Origin: Blastococcus sp. TF02A-35
Lineage (GTDB): Bacteria > Actinomycetota > Actinomycetes > Mycobacteriales > Geodermatophilaceae
Length of the DNA: 64,000 nt
NCBI RefSeq assembly: GCF_004571075.1
Contig: NZ_SPQP01000006.1
Span: 1-64,000, forward strand
Direction of reading: 5' to 3'
Part shown: piece by piece, positions 49,039 through 57,007 of the stretch
Position numbering within the stretch: position 1 is the stretch's first letter
Layout: each line of letters opens with the position of its first letter
Translations under genes and position numbers: made by a program
The notes under the pieces: generated by a model
Told to the model about the DNA's origin: nothing
Databases searched by the model: none
What the model saw: the letters and a program-made list of their open reading frames with translations, nothing else

Positions 49039-49136
49039 TTCCCGCGCCCTCCGGCGCGCCCCCGTCTCACCCTCCCCCGCTGTTCTTCCGCGTGCGCCCG
49101 TGCGCGCCGCGTTCCTGAGACCCGGAGTCAGTACAC

Positions 49137-50126
49137 GTGAAGACCCTCATCCTGATCGCCCTCGCCGGCCTGGGTGCCCAGCTCGTCGACGGCAGCCTCG
49201 GCATGGCGTACGGCGTCACCTCGACGACGCTGCTGCTGGCCCTGGGCACCAACCCCGCCGCCGCGTCGGCCACGATCCACCTCGCCGAGATCGGCACCAC
49301 GCTGGCCTCGGGCCTGTCGCACTGGAAGTTCGGCAACGTCGACTGGAAGGTCGTCGCCAAGATCGGTGTGCCGGGCGCGGTCGGCGCCTTCGCCGGGGCC
49401 ACGTTCCTGTCCAACCTGTCGACCGAGGTCGCCGCCCCGGTCATGTCGCTGATCCTGCTCACCCTGGGCGCGTACATCCTCGTCCGGTTCACCCTGCGCG
49501 GCATCGACCGGCGCAACCTGGGCAAGCCGGTCCGCAAGCGCTTCCTCAGCCCGCTCGGCCTGGTCGCCGGCTTCGTCGACGCCACCGGCGGTGGCGGCTG
49601 GGGCCCCGTGGGCACCCCGGCGCTCCTGGCCAGCGGCCGGATGGAGCCGCGCAAGGTCATCGGCTCGATCGACACCTCGGAGTTCCTCGTCGCGCTGGCG
49701 GCAAGCCTCGGCTTCCTCTTCGCGCTGGGCTCGCAGGGCATCAACATGCTCTGGGTGGTCGGCCTCCTCGGCGGCGGGCTGGTCGCGGCGCCGATCGCCG
49801 CCTGGCTGGTCCGGCACATCCCGCCGCGGCTGCTCGGCTCCCTGGTCGGTGGTCTCATCGTGGTCACCAACACCCGCACCATGCTCCGCAGCGACTGGAT
49901 CGACGCGGGCGACGCCACCCGCTACACGGTCTACGCCGTCCTGTACGCCGTCTGGGCGCTGGCCGTCGTCCACTCCTTCCGCCAGTACCGCAAGGACAAG
50001 GCGCTGGAGTCGGCCGACGCCATCGCCGAGGTGGCCGAGCGCAACGTCGTCGCCGAGGCGGACGAGGCGCCGGTCACCGGCGGGGAGCCGGTCGGCGCCG
50101 GCCGCCCCAGCGACCCGCGCGACTGA
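49137..50126 (+). CDS. TauE/SafE-family sulfite/organosulfonate transporter
   Basis: A 329-residue membrane protein with about eight helices and the family's duplicated motif: GAQLVDGSLGMAYGVTSTTL at the start and FVDATGGGGWGPVGTPALL in the middle. The family exports or imports sulfite, sulfoacetate and related anions. The cysteine-rich leader peptide just upstream supports a sulfur role. GTG 49137; a cytoplasmic Glu/Ala-rich tail ends the protein. Single-gene unit closed by a strong terminator. Confidence 0.88.
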   Translation: MKTLILIALAGLGAQLVDGSLGMAYGVTSTTLLLALGTNPAAASATIHLAEIGTTLASGLSHWKFGNVDWKVVAKIGVPGAVGAFAGATFLSNLSTEVAAPVMSLILLTLGAYILVRFTLRGIDRRNLGKPVRKRFLSPLGLVAGFVDATGGGGWGPVGTPALLASGRMEPRKVIGSIDTSEFLVALAASLGFLFALGSQGINMLWVVGLLGGGLVAAPIAAWLVRHIPPRLLGSLVGGLIVVTNTRTMLRSDWIDAGDATRYTVYAVLYAVWALAVVHSFRQYRKDKALESADAIAEVAERNVVAEADEAPVTGGEPVGAGRPSDPRD

Positions 50127-50182
50127 AGCACTACCCCGTTCCCCTCACCCCTCGCGCGCTCGGGACGAGCCTCCGAACGGGG

Positions 50183-50212
50183 CGGCCCCGCCCGGCAGCT
50201 GCCGGGCGGGGC
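50183..50212. terminator. Bidirectional terminator
   Basis: A perfect 30-base palindrome (GGCCCCGCCCGGCAG and its complement) between the convergent TauE/SafE and epimerase genes. Confidence 0.85.
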
Positions 50213-50223
50213 CTCTCTCCCTG

Positions 50224-51207
50224 TCACCGGCCGGCGGCGAGGAGCCGCTGCTCGAGCTCGTCGGGCAGCCCGGGCGCGGGACGGTGGGCCGGCACCGGCG
50301 GGCGCTCCGAGGACCGCATCCACGCCCAGGTGTCGGCGACCGTCGCCTCCAGCTCACGGCTGCCCAGGCCCAGCCGGCGGGCGCGGGTGGTGTCGACGTC
50401 CCAGGCGGTGCGCGCCTCCTCCTGCCGCAGCCAGAGCGGCAGGTGCACCCACTCCTGCACCCCGACGGCGAGGAGCTCCTCCTCGGGCACCGGGACCCAC
50501 TCCGCGTCGCTGCCGGTGACCGCCCGGCACACCTCCAGCAACCCGCCGTAGGTGGTCATGCCCACGGGGCCCGTGGCGTTGACCGCGCCGCCCTGGCCGC
50601 GCTCGGCCATCCCCACCAGCCACCGGGCGAGGTCGCGCGCGTCGACGAGCGAGATCGGCTGGTCCAGCCCCTCGGCGGGAACGACGACGCGGCCGCCGCG
50701 GGCGATGCGGTCCAGCCACCAGCCGAGGCGGTACACCGGGTCGTGCGGGCCCACGATCAGCCCCGCCCGTGCGGTCACGAACGTCGGGCCCACGGCAGCG
50801 GACAGCACCCGCTCGGCGTGCGCCTTGTTCGGCCCGTAGTCGTCGTCCCCGGTGTCCCACGTCGGCTCGGCGTCCTCCTGCCCGACCGGTCCCGGTGGCC
50901 AGTTCCGGTAGGCGTTCAGGCTGGAGACGAAGGCGTAACCGTGCACGCCGGCCAGTACCGCGGCCGCATGCTCCGCTGCCGCCCGCGTCTGGCACGAGGT
51001 GTCGACGACGAGCTCGGGCTGCCAGCCGTCGAGCGCCTCGCCGAGCGCCGCCGGGTCGTCGCGGTCGCCGTGCAGCGCGCGGGCACCCTCGGGGGGCTGC
51101 CCGGTCAGCCCGCGCGTCAACGTGGCGACGTCGTGGCCGCGGTCGAGCGCCGCCGCTACCACGTGCCGGCCGAGGAAGTGGGTGCCGCCGAGGACGAGGA
51201 GTCTCAT
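50224..51207 (-). CDS. NAD-dependent epimerase/dehydratase (extended SDR)
   Basis: A 327-residue protein. The nucleotide motif LLVLGGTHFLGRHVVAAAL is of the atypical extended-SDR kind; YGPNKAHAERVL carries the catalytic Tyr-x3-Lys. FVSSLNAYRNWPP provides the Ser region. The C-terminal part, VPVPEEELLAVGVQEWVHLPLWL, resembles isoflavone-reductase-like or mRNA-binding SDR homologues. Substrate unknown. ATG 51207 lacks a strong ribosome site, but the nucleotide fold starts right there. Confidence 0.82.
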   Translation of the reverse strand: MRLLVLGGTHFLGRHVVAAALDRGHDVATLTRGLTGQPPEGARALHGDRDDPAALGEALDGWQPELVVDTSCQTRAAAEHAAAVLAGVHGYAFVSSLNAYRNWPPGPVGQEDAEPTWDTGDDDYGPNKAHAERVLSAAVGPTFVTARAGLIVGPHDPVYRLGWWLDRIARGGRVVVPAEGLDQPISLVDARDLARWLVGMAERGQGGAVNATGPVGMTTYGGLLEVCRAVTGSDAEWVPVPEEELLAVGVQEWVHLPLWLRQEEARTAWDVDTTRARRLGLGSRELEATVADTWAWMRSSERPPVPAHRPAPGLPDELEQRLLAAGR

Positions 51208-51283
51208 GGCGGCGACTCCAGCCGACCCGCTCCCCCGCCGTCCAGCGGGTTCGCCCACGGCAGGAACGCTCTGGGCTGAACGG

Positions 51284-51775
51284 CTACACGGCGCGGGAGG
51301 CGGGGACCTGCGGGAGCGGGGTCGACCGGGCGGCGGCGAGCACCATCTGCGGGGACGACGGCAGCCCGCGACGGGTGCACAGCCGCAGCGCCCGGGCGCC
51401 GGTGAGGACGTCGGTCTCCGGCGGGACCACCAGCAGGTCGGCGCGGCGCGTGCCGCCGCCCCAGGTCAGGCACACGACGCCGGGGTCCATGCTGCGGAAG
51501 CCCCCGGTGCGCACGGTGCGGCCCAGCACCTCCAGCTTGCGCGGGGCCGGCTGCCACGCCTCCAGGGCGTAGGTGAATCGCTCGACGCGCACACCGCGCC
51601 GCTCGAGCGCGGCGATCAGCTCCGGGAGCTCCACGGCCAGGTCACGGCTGCGCGGGAACCACGCGCCGTCGAAGGCGGAACGGCCGGCACCGGCGTCGTC
51701 CCGCAGGCTCACCCGGACGTCGATCCCGCCCCGGAAGCCCTCGCTCGCCGCAACCGCACGGGTGATCGTCGTCAT
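51284..51775 (-). CDS. DUF5994-family protein
   Basis: A 163-residue protein with the hallmarks of DUF5994, a family found mostly in Actinobacteria: GAWFPRSRDLAVELPELIAAL, RVERFTYALEAWQPAPRKLE and VRTGGFRSMDPGVVCLTWGGG, then RRADLLVVPPETD. No function is known. No signal peptide or membrane span. It is a single-gene unit between the epimerase and a terminator. ATG 51775 follows a weak GAAGG site. Confidence 0.8.
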   Translation of the reverse strand: MTTITRAVAASEGFRGGIDVRVSLRDDAGAGRSAFDGAWFPRSRDLAVELPELIAALERRGVRVERFTYALEAWQPAPRKLEVLGRTVRTGGFRSMDPGVVCLTWGGGTRRADLLVVPPETDVLTGARALRLCTRRGLPSSPQMVLAAARSTPLPQVPASRAV

Positions 51776-51934
51776 CAGCCTTCGGCCGCCTCTCGTCGCT
51801 CGCCGCGGGGCACGGTGGTACACGGCCCCGAGACGAACGTAGGCCTCCCCGCAGGCCGCGCCCGGCGCGTGCCTCTCCGGCGCGGCGGGCGGTATCGGCA
51901 GGTCATCACGATTCGTGACCTCCCGACCACGACG

Positions 51935-51971
51935 ACGCCCCCGCCCCGCACGATGCGGGACGGGGGCGTCG
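51935..51971. terminator. Terminator after typA
   Basis: GACGCCCCCGCCCCGCA pairs with TGCGGGACGGGGGCGTC around a three-base loop, 40 bases past the typA stop. Confidence 0.85.
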
Positions 51972-52011
51972 GAGCGAGCCGCTGGAACGGCCCGGCGGAA
52001 GCCGGGTCCGG

Positions 52012-53901
52012 TCAGGGCTTGGGCTTGCGGTTCTTCGCCTTGCCGCGCTCGGTCTGGTCCAGCACGACCTTGCGGATGCGGACGCTGCCCGGGGTGACCT
52101 CGACGCACTCGTCCTCGGCGCAGAACTCCAGCGCCTGCTCCAGGTTGAGGATCTTCGGCGGGATCAGCCGCTCCAGCTCCTCGGAGGTGGACTTGCGCAT
52201 GTTGGTGAGCTTCTTCTCCTTGGTGATGTTCACGTCCATGTCGTCGGGACGCGAGTTCTCACCGACGATCATGCCCTCGTACACCTCGGTGCCCGGCTGG
52301 ACCATGAGCTGGCCGCGCTCCTGCAGCGAGAACATCGAGTACGTCGTCGCCACGCCCTGGCGGTCGGCCACGAGGGAGCCGGTGGGACGGGCGCGCATCT
52401 CGCCCAGCCACGGCTCGTAGCCCTCGAGGTTGTGGTTCAGCACGCCGGTGCCGCGGGTCTCGGTGAGGAACTCGGTGCGGAAACCGATCAGGCCGCGGGA
52501 GGGGCAGATGTACTCCATCCGCGCCCAGCCGGTGTCGTGGTGCACCAGGTTCTCCAGGCGCGCCTTGCGGGTGGCCAGCGCCTGCGTGAGCGTGCCGACG
52601 TACTCGCCGGGCGTGTCGATCGTGACCCGCTCGACCGGCTCGTGGAGCTTGCCGTCGATCATCTTGGTGACGACGGTGGGCCGGCCGACGGTGAGCTCGA
52701 ACTCCTCGCGGCGCAGCTGCTCGACGAGGATGGCCAGGGCCAGCTCGCCACGGCCCTGCATCTCCCAGGTGTCGGGACGGTCGGTGGGCAGCATGCGCAC
52801 CGAGACGTTGCCGACGAGCTCCTGGTCGAGGCGGTTCTTGATCAGGCGCGCGGTGAGCTTCTTGCCCGACTTGCCCGACAGCGGCGAGGTGTTGATCCCG
52901 ATGGTGATCGAGATCGACGGCTCGTCCACCGTCAGCGGCGGCAGCGGGCGGGGGTCGTTCGGGTCGGCGAGGGTGTCGCCGATCATGATGTCCTCGATGC
53001 CGGCGATGGCCACGAGGTCGCCGGGGCCGGCGCTCTCGGCCGGGGTGCGGGTGAGGCCCTCGGTGACCAGCAGCTCGGTGATCTTGACGTTCTTGATGGT
53101 GCCGTCGATCTTGCACCAGGCGACCTGCTGGCCGCGCTTCATCTCACCGGAGTGGATGCGCAGCAGGGCGAGACGGCCCAGGAACGGCGAGGCGTCGAGG
53201 TTGGTGACCTGCGCGCGCAGCGGCTCCTCGGCGTCGTAGGACGGCGCCGGGATGGTGTCCAGCAGCGTCTTCACCAGGGGCGCCAGGTCGGGGCTGTCCG
53301 GCACGGTGCCGTTCTCGGGCCGGTTGAGCGAGGCCTGGCCGGTGCGGCCGTTGCAGTAGACGATCGGGAACTCGAGGGCGTCGGCGTCCATGCCGGCGTC
53401 CTCCATGAGCTCCATGAACAGCTCGTAGCACTCGTCGACGACCTCTTCGATGCGGGCGTCGCCACGGTCGGTCTTGTTGACCGCGAGGATGACCGGCATC
53501 CCCTTGCCGAGCGCCTTGCGCAGCACGAAGCGGGTCTGCGGGAGCGGGCCCTCGGAGGCGTCCACCAGCAGGACGACGCCGTCGACCATCGACAGGCCGC
53601 GCTCGACCTCACCGCCGAAGTCGGCGTGGCCGGGGGTGTCGACGATGTTGACGACGACGGGGTTGCCGTGGTCGTCCGCCAGGCGGATCGCGGTGTTCTT
53701 CGCGAGGATGGTGATGCCGCGCTCGCGCTCGAGGTCCATCGAGTCCATCACGCGGTCCTGCGTGGAGTCGTTGTCCGTCCCCTCGCCCTTGGCGCGGCCG
53801 AGCGCGCCGGCCTGGCGGAGGAGGGCGTCGACCAGGGTCGTCTTGCCGTGGTCGACGTGGGCGACGATCGCCACGTTGCGCAGGTCGTTGCGGGTGGGCA
53901 T
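52012..53901 (-). CDS. typA: Ribosome-associated GTPase TypA/BipA
   Basis: A 629-residue translational GTPase. G1 is AHVDHGKTTL (14-23), G2 the RGIT motif in RERGITILAKN, G3 DTPGHADFGGE, G4 NKTD. The elongation-factor domain II, the EF-G-like domains III and V (TWEMQGRGELALAILVEQLR, GLIGFRTEFL) and the BipA C-terminal domain are all present, matching the usual 600-640 residues. It aids 50S assembly and stress or cold growth. ATG 53901 is the first Met before the G1 domain; longer frames lack a site. Core chromosomal gene. Confidence 0.96.
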   Translation of the reverse strand: MPTRNDLRNVAIVAHVDHGKTTLVDALLRQAGALGRAKGEGTDNDSTQDRVMDSMDLERERGITILAKNTAIRLADDHGNPVVVNIVDTPGHADFGGEVERGLSMVDGVVLLVDASEGPLPQTRFVLRKALGKGMPVILAVNKTDRGDARIEEVVDECYELFMELMEDAGMDADALEFPIVYCNGRTGQASLNRPENGTVPDSPDLAPLVKTLLDTIPAPSYDAEEPLRAQVTNLDASPFLGRLALLRIHSGEMKRGQQVAWCKIDGTIKNVKITELLVTEGLTRTPAESAGPGDLVAIAGIEDIMIGDTLADPNDPRPLPPLTVDEPSISITIGINTSPLSGKSGKKLTARLIKNRLDQELVGNVSVRMLPTDRPDTWEMQGRGELALAILVEQLRREEFELTVGRPTVVTKMIDGKLHEPVERVTIDTPGEYVGTLTQALATRKARLENLVHHDTGWARMEYICPSRGLIGFRTEFLTETRGTGVLNHNLEGYEPWLGEMRARPTGSLVADRQGVATTYSMFSLQERGQLMVQPGTEVYEGMIVGENSRPDDMDVNITKEKKLTNMRKSTSEELERLIPPKILNLEQALEFCAEDECVEVTPGSVRIRKVVLDQTERGKAKNRKPKP

Positions 53902-54003
53902 GCGGAAGGGCACCTCGGGAGCTCGGGAACGCGCCGCGCGGACGCGCACGGGCATAGAGGCCAACAGCCGCCGGGGCCGTGACCTTCCCTCCACTCTAGG
54001 TGC

Positions 54004-54345
54004 TCAGCGCGCGGGGACCACCGTCTCCCGCCGGTCGACCACCCCGTAGGTCACCCCTGCGGCGGCAACAGTGACCAGACTCACCGCGAACCAGGCCGGG
54101 AACCCGGCGCCGAGCGCCAGGACGTGGGCGAGGACGAACGCCCCCACGTAGAGCGCGGCCAGCGCCGCGGTGACCGCGGGGCCGCGCCGGCGGGCGGCGA
54201 CCCAGGCCGCGCCGACGCCGCACGCGGCGAACACCGCGCCGCCGAGCGCGCGGATGCCGGTGCCCTGGGCGATGCCGAAGCCGGCGGCCAGCCCGACGGC
54301 GACGAGCAGCGAGGCGGGGATCCGGGCGAGCGCAGAGGTCGACAT
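54004..54345 (-). CDS. Small four-span membrane protein, unknown function
   Basis: A 113-residue hydrophobic protein with four predicted helices (SLLVAVGLAAGFGIA; GGAVFAACGVGAAWVA; AALAALYVGAFVLAHVLAL; FAVSLVTVAAAGVTYGVV). I recognise no family. It lies four bases after the stop of the DUF4232-like gene, so they are co-transcribed, and upstream of typA in the same direction. Confidence 0.7.
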   Translation of the reverse strand: MSTSALARIPASLLVAVGLAAGFGIAQGTGIRALGGAVFAACGVGAAWVAARRRGPAVTAALAALYVGAFVLAHVLALGAGFPAWFAVSLVTVAAAGVTYGVVDRRETVVPAR

Positions 54346-54349
54346 GCGC

Positions 54350-55681
54350 TCAGTCTCCCTCCGCCCGTTCCGACGGCGGCGCCCACGGGGCGACGGCCCA
54401 CGTGCCGCCGTCGGCGATGTCGAACGGCGCCGGCCCGGAGCCCGGGACGATGGGCACGTCCACCGGGTCCCAGGACGGGTCGACGGCGACCGTCACCGCC
54501 TGCGGCGTGCCGGCGTCCGCCCAGCCGGCGTAGGTGCGCCAGGTGAGCAGGGCCAGGGCCGAGCCGCCGGGCGCGACCCCGACCCGCTGCGCCACCGCCG
54601 GGCCGCCGGTCGGCGCGCTGCCCGGCTCGACGGCGAGCCGCAGCGGACGCCCGCCCTGCCAGAGCGTCACCACGGGCACGCCCTCGAGCCAGCAGGGAGC
54701 CGCCCCGACGTTGGTCGCCTGCACGCTCGCGGCACGGGCACCCATGGCCGCGTCGAAGCCCCCCACCTCCAGCCGCAGGTCCGCCGGGGCGCACGGCACG
54801 TCGGCGGTCACCGGCGCCGGCGGGGTGGTGGAGGGGACGGGCGCGGACGGGACCGGCGCGGCCGTCGGAGGTGGGAGCGAGGGCACCTCCGGGGCCACCG
54901 GGACGGGACGCGACGGGGGGCGGGCCAGGACGAGGTCCGGCCGTTGGGAGGCGACCAGCCCGACGAGGACCCCGGCGAGGACGGCGAGGACCGCGGCGGC
55001 ACCGCCCGCACGCACCGGTGCCGCAGGCCGGCGGCCCGTCCAGGGACCGCCGGCGATACGGACCACCAGCACCGCGCCGGCGACCACCGCCCCGTCCGCC
55101 AGCATCACCGGTCCCCAGGAGCCCCAGAGGGAGGGGGCGGCGAACAGGAGCACTGCCACGGCCGCGGTCCCCGCCGCGCTCACGCCGAGCCCGACCAGCC
55201 AGCTGCGGCGCGGGGCGGCCGCAGCTCCCCACGCGTGCAGGGCGGCGACGAGCAGCCCCTGGCCCAGCCACGCCGCCAGCACGAGGCCGGGGAGCAGGTG
55301 CTCGCCGAGGAGCACCAGGAACAGCGCCGGCAGGAGGGCCACGCCGGTGGCCACCGCGGTCGCCAGGCCCGTCACGGCCGCGTGCAGTGCGCCCGGCAGC
55401 ACCCGGAAGGACGGCGGCTCCTCGGGCGACAGGGCGACGGCGACCAGGACGACGCCCAGCAGCACCACCACACCCCCGGCGCCGACCCACCACCAGAGCC
55501 CGCGCAGGGCCGCCTCGAGGTCGGCGGGGCACCCCTGCGGGGTGAAGGCGCACGGAGGGCCGTCGTCCGGGTCGAACCAGCCGGGTCGGTAGCGGCCGGC
55601 CCGCATGCCGGCGGCCAGCATCCACAGGAGGCCCAGGACCACGAGGGCGGTGCCCCAGCCGAGCGCCACCCGTCCTCGCAC
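54350..55681 (-). CDS. Membrane protein with C-terminal DUF4232-like domain
   Basis: A 443-residue protein. About eight membrane helices (5-275) are followed by a Pro/Val/Ser linker and a C-terminal extracytoplasmic domain (about 310-430): CAPADLRLEVGGFDAAMGARAAS, then CWLEGVPVVTLWQ and GGSALALLTWRTYAG, which match the DUF4232 beta-sandwich with its paired Cys. Function unknown. GTG 55681. Co-transcribed with the small membrane gene downstream. Confidence 0.72.
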   Translation of the reverse strand: MRGRVALGWGTALVVLGLLWMLAAGMRAGRYRPGWFDPDDGPPCAFTPQGCPADLEAALRGLWWWVGAGGVVVLLGVVLVAVALSPEEPPSFRVLPGALHAAVTGLATAVATGVALLPALFLVLLGEHLLPGLVLAAWLGQGLLVAALHAWGAAAAPRRSWLVGLGVSAAGTAAVAVLLFAAPSLWGSWGPVMLADGAVVAGAVLVVRIAGGPWTGRRPAAPVRAGGAAAVLAVLAGVLVGLVASQRPDLVLARPPSRPVPVAPEVPSLPPPTAAPVPSAPVPSTTPPAPVTADVPCAPADLRLEVGGFDAAMGARAASVQATNVGAAPCWLEGVPVVTLWQGGRPLRLAVEPGSAPTGGPAVAQRVGVAPGGSALALLTWRTYAGWADAGTPQAVTVAVDPSWDPVDVPIVPGSGPAPFDIADGGTWAVAPWAPPSERAEGD

Positions 55682-55792
55682 CGCGCACCCCCTCCGGAAC
55701 CGGTCGGTCCGACACGCATGGTGCGGTATCGCGGCCGTCGGCCGTGACGCGGCCCGCCGGCAGGGGCGGGGGGACGGCGCCCGGATGCGCGC

Positions 55793-55826
55793 GAGGCCGG
55801 TACCCGCGGTGCGGGGTACCGGCCTC
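55793..55826. terminator. Terminator after the YceI gene
   Basis: GAGGCCGGTACCC (55,793-55,805) pairs perfectly with GGGTACCGGCCTC (55,814-55,826), 37 bases past the YceI stop. Confidence 0.85.
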
Positions 55827-55862
55827 GTGCCGAGCCCGGGGCGCGAGCCCCGGCGTCGTGGG

Positions 55863-56420
55863 TCAGGCGGCGCGGAGCACGGCCTCGATCTCGAGCTCGA
55901 CGGCGATCTTGTCGCCGACGACGACGCCGCCGCCGTCCATCGGCATCTGGATGTCGACGCCGAACTCCGAGCGGGCGATCTCGGTGCGGGCCGAGAAGCC
56001 GGCGCGGGTGCCGCCGTAGGCGTCGGGGCCGAAGCCGTTGAGCTCCAGGGCCAGGGTGACCGGCTTGGTGTTGCCCTTGATGGTCAGCTCACCGTCGACC
56101 AGCCAGTCGGCGCCCTCGGCGCGGACGGCGGTGGAGCGGAAGGTCATCTGCGGGTGGTTCTCGCTGTCGAAGAAGTCGGCGGAGCGGATGTGGGCGTCCC
56201 GCTGCTCCTGGCGGGTGTCGATCGAGCCGAGGTCCACGGTGGCGGTCACGGTCGAGTCGGCCGGGTTCGCGGCGGTGACGATCTCGCCGGAGAACTCGCG
56301 GAAGTAGCCGCGGACCTTGCTGACCATCATGTGGCGGACCGAGAAGCCGACGGTGGAGTGGCTGGCGTCGATGTCCCAGGTGCCGGCGATGTAGCCGGGG
56401 ATCTGAACGGTGCTGGTCAT
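55863..56420 (-). CDS. YceI-family lipid/isoprenoid-binding protein
   Basis: A 185-residue lipocalin-like protein: GTWDIDASHSTVGFSVRHMM at the start, FDSENHPQMTFRST in the middle, VDGELTIKGNTKPVTL and FGVDIQMPMDGGG near the end. These are all standard YceI motifs. No signal peptide, so it is cytoplasmic, unlike E. coli YceI; it probably binds polyisoprenoids or fatty acids. ATG 56420 has GGGAG upstream. Divergent from a MarR gene with only 84 bases between, so MarR control is likely. Confidence 0.9.
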   Translation of the reverse strand: MTSTVQIPGYIAGTWDIDASHSTVGFSVRHMMVSKVRGYFREFSGEIVTAANPADSTVTATVDLGSIDTRQEQRDAHIRSADFFDSENHPQMTFRSTAVRAEGADWLVDGELTIKGNTKPVTLALELNGFGPDAYGGTRAGFSARTEIARSEFGVDIQMPMDGGGVVVGDKIAVELEIEAVLRAA

Positions 56421-56468
56421 GGGAGGGCTCCCTGGTGCTCGGGGGTGTGTCGTCGGGTGCAAGCGTAG

Positions 56469-56498
56469 TTGAGCGTTGAACTATTCCGCCAGTATTGT
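56469..56498 (+). promoter_or_regulatory. Promoter and possible MarR operator between yceI and marR
   Basis: TTGAGC (56,469-56,474) and TATTGT (56,493-56,498), spaced by 18 bases, form a good promoter for marR; ATG 56505 follows six bases after the -10, so the mRNA is leaderless. TTGA repeats (TTGAGCGTTGAAC) overlap the -35 region and may be the MarR binding site. Confidence 0.55.
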
Positions 56499-56504
56499 GA
56501 CCGC

Positions 56505-57005
56505 ATGACGTCGTCCGTGTCGCCCGAGCCCCTCCCCATGGGTGAGCCGCGCTGGCTCGACGCCGAGGAGCAGAAGGCGTGGCGGGCGTGGCTCTACAGC
56601 GCCCAGCTGCTGCTCGACCGGCTCGACCGCGACCTCACCCACCGCACGGGCATCTCGCACGCCTACTACGAGATCCTCGTGGCGCTGTCCGAGGCGCCGG
56701 AGCGGATGATGCGGATGAGCGAGCTGGCCGACCGGTGCCTGTCCTCCCGCAGCCGGCTCTCGCACGCCGTGTCGCGGCTGGAGGAGCGCGGCTGGGTGCG
56801 CCGCCAGGTCTACGCGGAGGACGGCCGCGGGCAGCTCGCCGTCCTCACCGAGGAGGGCTTCGCCGCGCTCGAGGGGGCCGCGCCGATCCACGTCGAGGGC
56901 GTCCGCCGCGAGCTGTTCGACCAGCTCACGCCGGAGCAGGTCGAGGGCATGCGCGCGCTCGGGGAGACCCTGCTGCGCCACCTCGACCCCGACCGCGTGC
57001 CCTGA
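56505..57005 (+). CDS. MarR-family transcriptional regulator
   Basis: A 166-residue protein. DLTHRTGISHAYYEILVALSEAP, MRMSELADRCLSSRSRLSHAVSRLEERGWVRR (recognition helix) and EDGRGQLAVLTEEGFAAL (wing) form the MarR fold. No Cys that would suggest redox sensing. Start chosen at ATG 56505 because of the leaderless promoter; the earlier frame start at 56,469 lies within that promoter. Likely represses yceI and itself. Confidence 0.9.
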   Translation: MTSSVSPEPLPMGEPRWLDAEEQKAWRAWLYSAQLLLDRLDRDLTHRTGISHAYYEILVALSEAPERMMRMSELADRCLSSRSRLSHAVSRLEERGWVRRQVYAEDGRGQLAVLTEEGFAALEGAAPIHVEGVRRELFDQLTPEQVEGMRALGETLLRHLDPDRVP

Positions 57006-57007
57006 CC

